From Amphibalanus amphitrite (Eukaryota; Arthropoda; Thecostraca; Balanomorpha; Balanidae): a DNA stretch of 64,000 nt. Position numbers and translations under genes: made by a program. The notes below the pieces were generated by a model. It saw nothing but the letters and a program-made list of their open reading frames with translations. It ran no database searches and was not told the DNA's origin. Location of the stretch: assembly GCF_019059575.1 (NCBI RefSeq), contig NW_024882897.1:1-64000 (forward strand), written 5' to 3'. Below are positions 1 through 11,200 of this stretch, piece after piece; the stretch's first letter is position 1; each line of letters opens with the position of its first letter.

Positions 1-199
1 TTATAGTTCCCACTTCCCACTAGGCCTAAGGGTGACTGCAGTGCCGACTGCCGATGCGTGAACTTTGCTGATGTCGATGAGATGCCAGATGGGATATGGG
101 AGCACAGCTGGTGATCGGGTCGGGGCACTCACCGATATGACAACTTATAAGGCGGCCTTGGATATGACTGGGGGGTGCCTCTATAGGTAGGTAAACGGC

Positions 200-330
200 T
201 GCGGAGTCAATGGATTTTGGTGACTCCAACTCCGACTCCGTCTCCGGAGTTCTGTCCAGACAGAACTGTCGTCTCCAACCGACTACAACTCCTACTCCGT
301 CTCCGACTCCGACTTCACAGCCCTGCCAGG
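200..330 (+). repeat. Degenerate CTCCGA-type hexanucleotide repeat
   Basis: Repeated gactccgactccg and tctccgactcc words run from about 215 to 325 and resume at about 553-572, after the hAT-like insertion at 371-520. The local open frames on both strands are by-products of this repeat. Confidence 0.6.
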
Positions 331-370
331 TCAGGGGAGTCGATGGATTTTCGATGACTCTGACTGACCT

Positions 371-520
371 CAGAGGCGGATCCAGCTCAGAGGTTGGGGG
401 GGGGGGGCAAACCATAAAAATTTATCGATTCTTTCCATGCATCGTCATAGGCGTAATGTTAAAATCATGCCGTTTGGGGGGGCAAATGCCCATTTTGCCC
501 CCCCCCTGGATCCGCCACTG
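371..520 (+). mobile_element. hAT-like MITE, 150 bp, with 8-bp TSD
   Basis: The ends are CAGAGGCGGATCCAG and, reverse-complemented, CAGTGGCGGATCCAG, giving 14/15 identical terminal inverted repeats. They are flanked by a perfect 8-bp direct repeat ACTGACCT at 363-370 and 521-528. An 8-bp TSD with CAG-initiated TIRs is typical of the hAT superfamily. There is no coding capacity; the interior has G runs and an AT-rich middle. Confidence 0.85.
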
Positions 521-590
521 ACTGACCTGCAGCTTCTGTTCTGTTTCCAGAATCGATTCCGACTCCGACTCAGCAGCAATGCGCCAATTC

Positions 591-946
591 CGAAAATGTA
601 CCTCTTTAGGGTGGTATTTTGCACCGGTAACGAGTTAACGGCCAATCACATTTTGGAAACGGCGGGGTCTTTCATATTTGGCTGAAAATCGGTATGCAGG
701 GCCTCCTCGATGCCCTGATCCCGAAAATGTACCTCTGGGGTAGTATTTTGCACCGTTAACGCGCTAACGTCCAATTAACATTTTAACGGGAAACGGTGCG
801 GCCGAAATTTTTCAATAACATGCCTCTTGCTCGATTTTACCGATTTTCAGCCAAATGAAAAGACCGCGCCGTTTCCCGTTAAAATGTTAGTTACCGTGGC
901 GTTAACTCATAAACGTTGCAAAATACCACCCCAAAGAAGCATATAG
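591..946. repeat. Foldback repeat with three copies of a ~100-bp unit
   Basis: A unit starting cgaaaatgtacctct and including ggtattttgcaccg and aacggcg occurs directly at 591-692 and 721-812, and inverted at 834-946. The outer copies can pair as a long imperfect hairpin. No TSD was found. The next 500 bp, to the 1893 gene, hold no recognised feature other than G/C-rich sequence. Confidence 0.65.
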
Positions 947-1892
947 TCCGGGCAGCGCTTGTCGAACAATTTCGTAAGGTGACGCATGCGAACGCAGAAC
1001 ACTAATGAGCTCGGCACCTAACCAACACAGGAAAAGGTTGGCGCACTTTGTTATAGTAGACATTTTTATCCATAAAGCATGACAGAAGAAAATGAATTTC
1101 AAAGAATCTTTTATTCGAATTGGTATTGGAGAATCCTTTTTGGGGGGGGGGGGAGAGGGAGCATGCAATGCATCCCTATTCCCCTCTGCAGCTTCTCAAA
1201 GGCCAAAGCACCGTTGCTCTGGATCGGCCAGTGTCCCCTATGCATACTGCATTATAGACCTTGAACTGAAGACGGAAGACCTCAGGGTAGGGGCCTCCAA
1301 ATTGTCGGTGGATACCGCGCTGAGAATGGCTGCGACCAAGGTCCTCTGCAGACTGCCGTACGACGGTTTGCACGAGGCCGTCTGAACCGTTACGTGTTCC
1401 CTCGCCGTCCCCTTTAGCGGCCTCACGGGCAGGAATAACGGAAACAGAGAAACCCGCTGCACTTGACAACCGACACCGGCCGACTGACAAGGCGCAAGTC
1501 GCAACTCATTGTTACTGGGCGTGAGGGGCCCACGTGGCTGGGACGGAGATCAATGAACCGTCCCCTGTCCTCCCCTCCCCTCTCCGCCCCCTCTCCCCTC
1601 CCTGCACGTAGTAGCTGTCACCATTCGTCACCAGCTCTCTGCGTCAGTGGCGCTCCCAGCCTCTCCCTCTCCCGCACTGTCTCCCCGTGTCCGGCAGCTC
1701 CCCCCGCCTCCGTCCCTGAGCGCGCCGCTGCCGGTGGCAGCTGGTCAGCTGACTGCGGCGCCGCCGACAGCTGGCGGAGCGCGCCGCGAGCCCGCAGTCC
1801 GCGGCGCGAATGGCGCGAGCGAGTGTGGGTCGGTCCGGTACTCTGCCCCACAGCGACCCCCGCCAGCGCGCCCCACGCCCGACACAGCCGAA

Positions 1893-2227
1893 ATGTCCAC
1901 CAAAGAGGCCATGAAGATCCTGCGCACGTGCCGAGAGATGCTGGCTCGTTCCAACTCGTCAGAGCACGCCAGCCCGGTGTTGTTCCGCGCCTGTCTGTGC
2001 TCGCACGGCTGGCTGGCGGCCTGCACACCAATCCCGGCTACCAACCAGCGTATGGTGCACCGCGAGGGGGACGAGGGGGGCACCACGGCCAGTCCGCTGA
2101 CCGGCGGGCCGCTGGTGCCGCTCAGCGCCGTGCTGGTGCTGCTCTGTGTTGGTGTAGTGGTGCTGGTGTACGCCTACAGACAGCAGGCGAGGCGACGGCG
2201 CAGCGAGTCGGTGGACCCGCGAGACAG
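1893..2227 (+). CDS. PPxY membrane protein, coding exon 1
   Basis: 111 codons plus two bases. It encodes the N-terminal part, the TM helix and the RRRR juxtamembrane run. The donor is AG|GTATGT at 2228. The upstream 1500-1890 sequence is GC-rich and open in this frame but has no other ATG, so it is read as 5' UTR or promoter-proximal sequence. Confidence 0.6.
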
Positions 2228-5200
2228 GTATGTAACAGTGGGGGAGGGGGAGGGGCTGGGGAGGCAGCGAACCGTGATACCGGCGGATGGGGAGAGAGGG
2301 GGGCGTGGCGCGGGAACTACTCATACTGGTCTGACGTCGCCGACCTCCGGAATGAAATTGAAATAACTAGGTATTTTGATACGGATTACGAACCCGAGCA
2401 GAAAGCCATAGAAAGTTGAGTTCCTTTGTTGCTATGCAGTGTTTGTACGTACCAGGCAGAACCCATGCTGATGTATCTTGTTACCATGGGGTCGCAGATG
2501 CATTGCATGGCCAGCCAGCCAAATCACGACTGTGCTACATGGTGTCTGGCCTGCTCCACCCATGAGTGACTCACATCGGAGACCTTTAGGGTATCGCAAA
2601 TCGCCGAACATTGAGTGTTGCACTCTTCCAACTCCTGACAACTGACAAGGTGATTTTCCTTTTGTCTCAGTTTGACTGCTTTGGTATCTTTGGGTTGTAA
2701 CCATTCTGAGGCTTATTTTATTGTAACGTTTCAACAATCAGGGCTGGTAGCACGCTAATGGGCTGAAGTTTGTTTTGGAAGACACGGCAGCCTGGTAAAT
2801 AGTGGTCGATTCGATCAGGTATTGTGGCAATTGGTACTCCATGTCCATCGGACTTTTCAACCGGCAGTGTCATCCTTTGTCGTCCACGACGTCCTTTGAA
2901 AAAATGAAAAATGACTCCTTTGAAGCATTTTCATGCGTCGATGACCGATAGGTAAAGTCTAGGTGTCCCTAGATCCTACACTCTGATCATGCTCACCAAC
3001 TAAACGCATCGACATCAGTTCACCAGCGACCTCTGGCGCGAACGGTCCGGTCGGCCGCGCTCCGCTGCGGCGTGTCTCGGCCGGCGGCGGACGGAGTGAC
3101 CGGGAGGCGGCCGGAGCGAGCTGGGACTGTATTAATGGTCATTGCAGTGCTTTAGCATGACCTGGTGACTGTTTTCGTGAGCACGGCTGTGTGGCTTCAT
3201 CAGTGAGTGCCAGTACATGACTTCCCTTTACCTGAGCAAAGGGAAGTCATGCCGCGACCGGAGGAACGGGACGGTGTTCATGAGGAGCAGGACTCGGACC
3301 CGCAGCGATCAATGAGCCGCGGATCATCGGTGAGTGAGCTTGTACGGACTTATGACGACGGCGCCGGTAAACGAGACCGTTCTGAGTCGGGAGATGCCCC
3401 GGTTCCGAAGGGGAAGAGAGGAGCGTTGGATCGTGGCGGTGAGCCGAGTCGTAGTCCGGCGCAGCGGTCTCAGGTATCGCTTAAGGAGCATTTCGACGAC
3501 GCTCTGGAAAGACTCGAAAACCGTTTGACTGTTTTTGTGTCCAGTGAGTTGCATGAATTTAGAACGACTTTTCAGGCGCAGTTGGACGCTTTTGGTGTAA
3601 GGTTGGGAGAACTGGAGAGCCACATCGAAACTAGGGATGAGGTAATAGAAGATCTCCGTGGCCAGCTACGGGATTCCGGGGATGAGATCAGCAGGTTACA
3701 AGCAAGGACAGAAGAGGCCGAGATGATCTCCCGGCTTCCCTGCCTGGTGCTGTCGGGCGGTGCCATGGCGGCCCGCAATGCGCCTCCCCCTCCTCCCCGG
3801 CCGAGCGCCTCCGCCGGCGGTGGTCCGGCGGACCAGCCGGTCGGCGCCCCGGGCGAGCGGAGTCCCGGGTCGGCCGCCGCGGCACGGGCGGATTCAGCGG
3901 CACGGGCCGGGGAGGCGCCTCCTCGGCGGGCGGGACGCGACGCCGGATCGTATGAACGGGAGGACGTCTGCGCTCTCGTGGTGGACGTGCTGAATCGCAG
4001 CTTCGGTGGACTGAATGTGTCCGAGAGTGATATAGACAGAGCTCACCGACTGCAAGGGGCGAACAATCGCGTAATAGTGCGTTTTGTCCGTTCGGGCAGA
4101 GGGAGTGTTCGCGACCAGGTAATGTGGCGCCGGCTAGAGTTGGCCGGTAAGAATCTGTATGTGAACGAGAGTCTGACTCCTCTTCGCAACAAGATTTATC
4201 GCAGTCTACTAGACGCGAAAAAGGAGAAGAGGATACATACAGTGTTCTCGCGCGGCGGCCATGTTTTCTTTAAGCGGGAGAAGTTCGCAGTGAGTGAGAG
4301 GGTCGAGTCTCTGGACAAGGTGCGTCAGCTCGGCTTCTCAGTGCAGGACGACCCGCCACCGCGGAGCCAGTCACGTGACGCTTGGCGCCCTGCACGTGAT
4401 CGGCGAGGGGCGTCGACCCGCTGAGAACTGATGTAGCGGTAAGCGGCGGCCGGGGCTGGTGGACTTATTTGGCGCGCTGCCAAGACTGTAGATCTGTTGA
4501 ATTTTCGAGTGTTTTGCTTTCTTGAAGTGTAGTATCATGATCTAAGCTACTCTGTGGCATGGGAGGCAGAACTTCCTGACCCCCGGACCCCCCCCCCCCC
4601 CCACCTCATGTTCTCCCCGCCCCTTCCCGCCGGCCCCACACGCGGAACATTTTTTGCCGTTTGAGGGGAGATTCATTCTAGTGAGTTGAATGTTTTTCCT
4701 TTTATTGGCCAGATGTCCCGTTAGACTTTGTGTGTTGCGTTGTGTATATCCATCTGGGGATATTGTGTGAGGGGAATGGTGGGGTGTGTGTGTGTGGGGG
4801 GGGGGGGCTGCTAAACGGAGCGGCGGACATTTAAAGTATTCGTGTGGTAAGAAGATGTGTTTAGTTGGTATGAGGCCATTTCATTGCTGGCAGCAACTGG
4901 CTTTTTCTGGTGGCTTTCTTTTCTGAGCTCGTGAAATGACTCTGAAGCCGAAGCCAGCAGTCGTGCTCATGAGTTGGGATGTTATGATTATGTTGAGGTT
5001 TTTGGAACATTATTACTGCTCACGTGAGTTAAGATATAGAGACATTGTGCATGTATTGAGAGTATTGATCTCGTACATTTTAAGATTCGAGGGTCGTTTA
5101 GCTTGCGATGAGTAAGATCAACAGAAGGTGCATTAGTATTGGGAGCTTGAACGTCCGGGGCATTCGGCAAACAGAAAAGAGACGGGACGTAATTGACTTT

Positions 5201-8200
5201 TTAAGAAAAAGTAACTATTCGGTAACGTGCTTAATTGATACTCATGTCACAGAAGATTTAATAGATGTTGTGCGTTCCGAATGGGGTAGCGAACTAGTAG
5301 CCAGTTACGGAACAAACAACTCTAGAGGCATCATAATATTAATAAATCGCAATGCTGGGGTAAATATTTGCAGTACTCTAGTAGACCCGGGGGGAAATTA
5401 CGTGATAATAAGTGCTGACTGTGAAAATTTTGGAAAAATTAACTTGATAGCGCTGTATGGTCCTAATGAAGATAATCCCAATTTTTATAGGGAACTTTTC
5501 ACAAAAATCGAATGTTTGCCAGAGGATCCCTCCGTCTTTGTTGGCGATTGGAACATGGCATTAGATCCGGCAAACGACACTAAACATTACAGGCGAGTGG
5601 GAAATCCAACTGCTAGGAAAGTGGTACTAGATTTCATTGAATCTGAACAAATGTGTGACGTATGGCGCCAGCTGCACCCTACGACGAGGAGGTACACATG
5701 GCGTAAGCCAACACCGCTGAGACTAGCTAGGTTAGACTTTTTCCTGGTTTCCCCGGAACTGATGAGCATGGTGGGAACCGCGGATATCGAAGTTGGATAC
5801 AGAACTGATCATAATTTGGTCTCACTAACACTTTTGTCCCGCGCAGCTAGGCAGAGAGGAGGTTTTTGGAAGTTCAACAATTCTCTCTTGGATGACAACG
5901 ATTTTGTGGAAATGATTCGCAAAAGTATAAGAGAATTCAGGCGTCAGTATTTGCTGCCAATATATAACCCCGTCACAATGGATAGCGACGAAGACGCAGT
6001 CCTTATTGTGAATGATCAATTATTTTTTGAAACTTTGTTGTGCCATTTAAGAGGATTGAGTATTCAGTATAGTGCGAGAAAGAAACGGTTATCAACGGAA
6101 AGAGAAAATAAATTAATTAGTGAAATTGTAACACTGGAACATAGAGTACAGAACGAGGGGGACAATGTTAGTTTGAACGAGCTTTATAATGCCTCTGCTG
6201 AGTTACAAGAACTTCGTAAGAGCAGGATGAAAGGCGTTCTGCTAAGAGCAAAGGCGCGATGGATCGAGTATGGGGAAACTCCATCTCGTTACTTCTGCAG
6301 CCTAGAAAAGCGGCAGTATACGCAAAAATATATATCTTGTTTAGAGGTAGGTGGGACTTTGATTTCAGATCAGGAGGAGATAATGACGGCTCTAGTCAGA
6401 CACTTCTCGGAAATTTACAAACGTAAAGAGAGGTCGAAAAAATTACAAGATATAGAACATTTGTTGGGAAATAATACGATTCGATTGAGTCACGAAGAGA
6501 AGAATAGCATTGAGGGAAAAATATCCATCTCGGAAGCATCGCAGGCGGTGAAAAGTTTACATAATGATAAATCCCCTGGCCCTGATGGGTTTACTGCGAA
6601 TTTCTTTAAGACCTTTTGGCCGGAAATTGGGTACCTGGTTGTGAGATCCTTTAATTATGCGTTTGAAAACGGCCATTTATCGGTCACTCAAAGGCAAGGA
6701 CTATTAACTCTCATTCCTAAACCAGGCAAACCAAAGACATGTATGGACAGTTGGAGGCCAATTTCATTACTGAACACGTCTCAGAAGATATTGTCGACAG
6801 TTATTGCTGGCAGATTAAAAAAAGTCATGGGAAGATTAATTAACATGGCTCAGAAGGGTTTCATGAAAAATAGATATATTGGAGATTGTATCAGAACTGT
6901 ATATGATATTCTGTGGGAAACAAAGAGAAAGGAAAACAACAAAAACGTTCTCTTTTTATTTGCTGATTATCGAAAGGCTTTTGATTCTCTGAGCCACGAA
7001 TTTATCATGGAGACTTTGCAGTTCTTTAATTTCGGGGCGGATATGCAGCGGTGGATTGCCACAATGCTCCGGGATGCTTCATCGTGCATATCACAGAATC
7101 AGATATCTACCGGCTTCTTTGAAATTGAGAGGGGCTGCAGACAAGGGGACTGCTGCTCGCCCTTGTTATTCATTCTCTGTGCAGAGATTTTGGGTATATT
7201 GGTGCGAAATAATCGTCTCATAAAAGGATATATCTTTAATCATCAAGAGATTAAACTGGAACAGTATGCTGATGACAGCACATTCATACTTGATGGGAGC
7301 CAGAGTAGTTTCAGGGCTTGCTTGAAAACAATTGCTGAATTTGGAGCGGTTTCAGGGCTGTCCCTAAATCCACAGAAGTCGGAGCTTTTATATTCAGGTC
7401 CGGGTGAGCCGCCATCCTTTATCACACAGTCAGAGTTCTCATGTGTGCAGGACAGTTTTCGTTACTTGGGAATCATTTTCACCAAGGACATGCATGAAAT
7501 GGTAGCAGTCAACTTCAAAAGAAAAGTCGAGTCAATAACAAACATGCTCAAGGGCTGGCTCCGACGGCGATTAACTTTATACGGGAAGCGGACGGTTTTA
7601 AAGTCACTTGCTTTGTCCAAGCTGACGTACGTCTTGACGGTACTGCCTAATCCTCCAACTGCGATGACTGATGCACTGCAGAAGCAGTTTTTTCCGATTT
7701 TTGTGGGACAACAAGCCAGACAAAATACGTCGGTCCCATTTGATAACGCATTATGGCATACCCTGCGTGGGAACGTATGGTAAAGCTATGAAACTTGCTT
7801 GGGTGCGACGCTTTTTGACCGTAAAAAATATTGTGGGACCGCAAGTGGAATTGGATAGGCTACTAAGTAGCGGTGACCGTTATATGAACAAGTTTGGCTC
7901 GAATATGAATCCTTTTTGGAGTGATGTATTTTCTGCATATGATGAATTCAAGCACGAGCTCGTAGTTGAAGCAAGCGATGTTTGGCAGATTCCCATCTTT
8001 TTATCTTCCAAAATAGTGATAGGACGGAAGCCCTTTTGGAAACGTAAACTTTTCGACGCTGGATGTAGGTCAATAAATGATATTTACAGTTCTCAAGGAG
8101 AACTTATGTCCTTTGAAGAATTTAGGAGAACTTATCCTGGGTGTTTGAACGCTTTGACTTTTGAGACATTGCGATGCTTGGTACAGAGAATTTCCATACC

Positions 8201-11200
8201 AAGTGAATTCGGAGGCAAAAAGCCAATAGGACCGTTCATCCACCCGGCTCTACTGCAAATATTGAACGGCGATTGCAGACAATATTATGATGCCTTACTG
8301 AATGTGAGATATAAGAAAACAGATTCACCATTACCTAGTCAAATTAAATGGAACTCTATTTTGAGTTCTAACATATTTTGGGGGCATATATATTATCGAT
8401 ACAAAAGGTGTTCAAAGAATACAACTTTGATATGGTTCCAGGACAGAATTGTTCACCGAATTTTGACAACAAATACCTTTGCATCGAAATTCATGGACGT
8501 CAGCGACTTATGCACCTTTTGTGGTAGGGAAAGAGAGACAATACAACACCTAATGGTAGCTTGCGAAGAAGTGGGTGCGATGTGGCAATCGGTGAAAGAT
8601 ATGATACGTGACCGATTGAAGATTACGCTGGAATTGAACCCTCAGGAAATCATATTGGGATTTGATCCAGCTTTGTACGAATGCCCTAGGGAAACTGCAA
8701 CAGCGATCCAGCGACTCATTTTGATAGGAAAATGGTACATATATAGTTGTAAGGTTAGAAAAGAAAAGCCAAGGTTTGTGAACTTGTTACAAAAAATGAA
8801 AATTCTGACACAAGCTGAATTTATGTACGACCATGACAAGGATGAAAGGGAAATTAGAGTACGAGATATTAATATGGTACTGTGCTGTAACCAAACATGC
8901 TAATGTAGTGAGCATCATGTATGAGCGTTGGAAAATGTGGTAGTTGTGTTGTAAAGAAATTGTGTAATAAAGAGTGATTAAAAAAAAAAAAAAAAAAAAA
9001 AACGCATCGACATATTACGGCCTCAGTTAGGTTTACAAAGGTGCTCCGCTGCAGTGTTGAAAGCACACCAATTAATATTACCGTCACGGGTCCGGTGACA
9101 AACAATGTCGATCGAATTAAAGGAGCACTCTTATGTGCAGGACGACTGGAGGGTTATACTTACATACACGAGAAATGATGAAACGATCTGTGAACTACCA
9201 TCGTTTATTAACTTGATTGCCGTCTCCTCGTCACATGATCCTTCCAACCAGTTATTGGTTATATGATACACTCATCCTACCGTCTGCTTCGTTACAAACA
9301 ATGCCGAAAATCATTCGAAAAGTACGCATCGTGCGGTCTTCTACCAGAAGGGCTCTTGTCTGCACGAATCGCCTGCTGCGCAGGCAGCGTACCCGTGCTG
9401 TATTCGCGATCGTCCTCCGCTTATATAAGCCATGGCATGTGACATTGTCTCGGCTACACCTGCCAAAGGACAAACCGGATCCATTCTGGATCTAAATCTG
9501 GTCAACTGCATCGCGCGACAGTCGTATTTCTGGCACATTCGCTACCGCAGCTATTATATTCTCACCAAGCTACGAACGAACGGATTTAACGTTAAAAGAA
9601 AACTTACCTAACCGAAATGTCTGTCCAACACGCACTATACATTCGGTAGGAAAATGGCTACTTTCCTCCTAACGTGGGCACCAAATGACTTTGGAAAAGG
9701 TAGCATCCGGGATGGCGCGCTGTGGTTACTGCGATATGACGATAGAATCAGCTGATCTTTCAATGAAGCCCGGATGTGCTTAGTAAAGCAAATGGCGAGT
9801 ACCATTGTTATTGATAGTCAATCCGCAAACATTGCGATTGTTGTGAACGAAGTAAATATCAAACGACAACTAATATCGTCGCATAGATCGAAAATGGCTC
9901 GAAATGGGATCCGCTGCTAGGAAATCGAAATGACCAGTGACCACTTATCCCTTTCCGATAAGATATACGCGTCTGATAACTTGTTTTGAACTCACCATGC
10001 ACCTCTTTGAATAGCCCTGGGGACGTACCGACCTATCCCACCGTTCCGTGCTTCTATCCTCAGGATACTGAAATCCTTCTCCCCAACGCCGCAACCCCCC
10101 TCCGGGCTGGACAGGCAACTTTATCTCATGCGGGCTGCTCCCTTGGAGCGGCACCGCTGCTCCCGAGGGAGCTGTACCCCGTAGCCGGGTGCAGAGAGTG
10201 CTTGGGGGGCTGGTCGGCCTGTCCACTTGGACGGGCTCAGCCCCGGCGACTCTCTAGGGTGCCTGCCCAGACCAATGTCTCCCCCTAATTCCTATCATCC
10301 TTCCGGCCCTGAAATGGCCTTGTCAGACCGAAAGGGCTTAACCCAACAAAACAAAACAAACAAACCGACCTATACCGATCTGCTCAAAAGTAGCAGCTTA
10401 CTCCGATTTTTTTTTGTGATGGTGGCGGCCTGCTCGTTTCAGTATAATTGGCTCATGCCGTCACCAGTTATGAAAGGTACATTTCCGGCTCCTAGCACGT
10501 TCTTGGATCTGTTGTTTGTTGTCCCTTCCATTCCGCTCTAGATAGCCGTCACCGTTTTTAGGGGTGGTCCGCCTTGGCTACCTTCGCACCGGTTGCCCTT
10601 GACGTGAGCGCTGAGCCTTTCCGGGGTTACTTCAGCTCAGCGCTAAGTGCCCCCGCGATAGCACGGTTTATAGTGAATCTATGTCATCGGTAGTGTAGCG
10701 TGGCTCCTCACGTAAATTCTGTGGGTGCTTTGCGTCATGCCACTTTTTGATGTTGTGACTGTATTTTGTGTTTATCTCGCCGTTTTTCTTCTAAATTTAG
10801 AAATGAAGGTTAAAGTCTATTTCATTGAACCAGAGCAGACTGAAGGCTGGTGGACTCTGGAGCCGAATATGGTTTAGTAGGTGCATTTCGCTTATTTATT
10901 GGTAGCTTTCTTGTCGATGTTAATTTTATTTCAATACTTGTGGGAAATTCAATTCAATTTTGTATTATTCATAAATAAGTATTTAGCGATTTTATGTACA
11001 TCGCGAAAGTATTTCAGGAAAGCACGTCTTTCATGTGGTAATATGAAATATAACGTTTTAATATAATAATGCTCCGTGACCCGTCGACCAATTAGCCACG
11101 ATGTCACAACTGCCTGTTCAGAGTTTTAGCCCCATGTCTCATCCCAATGAGGTGTAACTCCAAATATTTAGCACTCTGACTGACCCAAATATCACCGTCG

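Larger units (their letters stand above)
3016..8998 (+). mobile_element. Nearly full-length LINE (L1/Tx1-like non-LTR retrotransposon)
   Basis: The element is bounded by a 13-14 bp target-site duplication, AACGCATCGACAT at 3003-3015 and 9001-9013. It has a 5' UTR of about 230 bp, ORF1 (3249-4424), a spacer of about 680 bp and ORF2 (5108-8903). It ends with AATAAA at 8966-8971 and a poly(A) tail. APE endonuclease, reverse transcriptase and a C-terminal CCHC knuckle are all present, the order seen in L1/Tx1-type LINEs. ORF2 is broken once, by +1 at a T6 run near 7688-7693. The perfect TSD and otherwise open ORFs point to a recent insertion. Confidence 0.93.

Noticed and set aside
1463..2419. 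318-codon frame overlapping the first exon of the PPxY gene
   Set aside because: A GC-rich shadow frame; the frame with the TM helix, phase-matched donor and downstream PY-motif exon is preferred.
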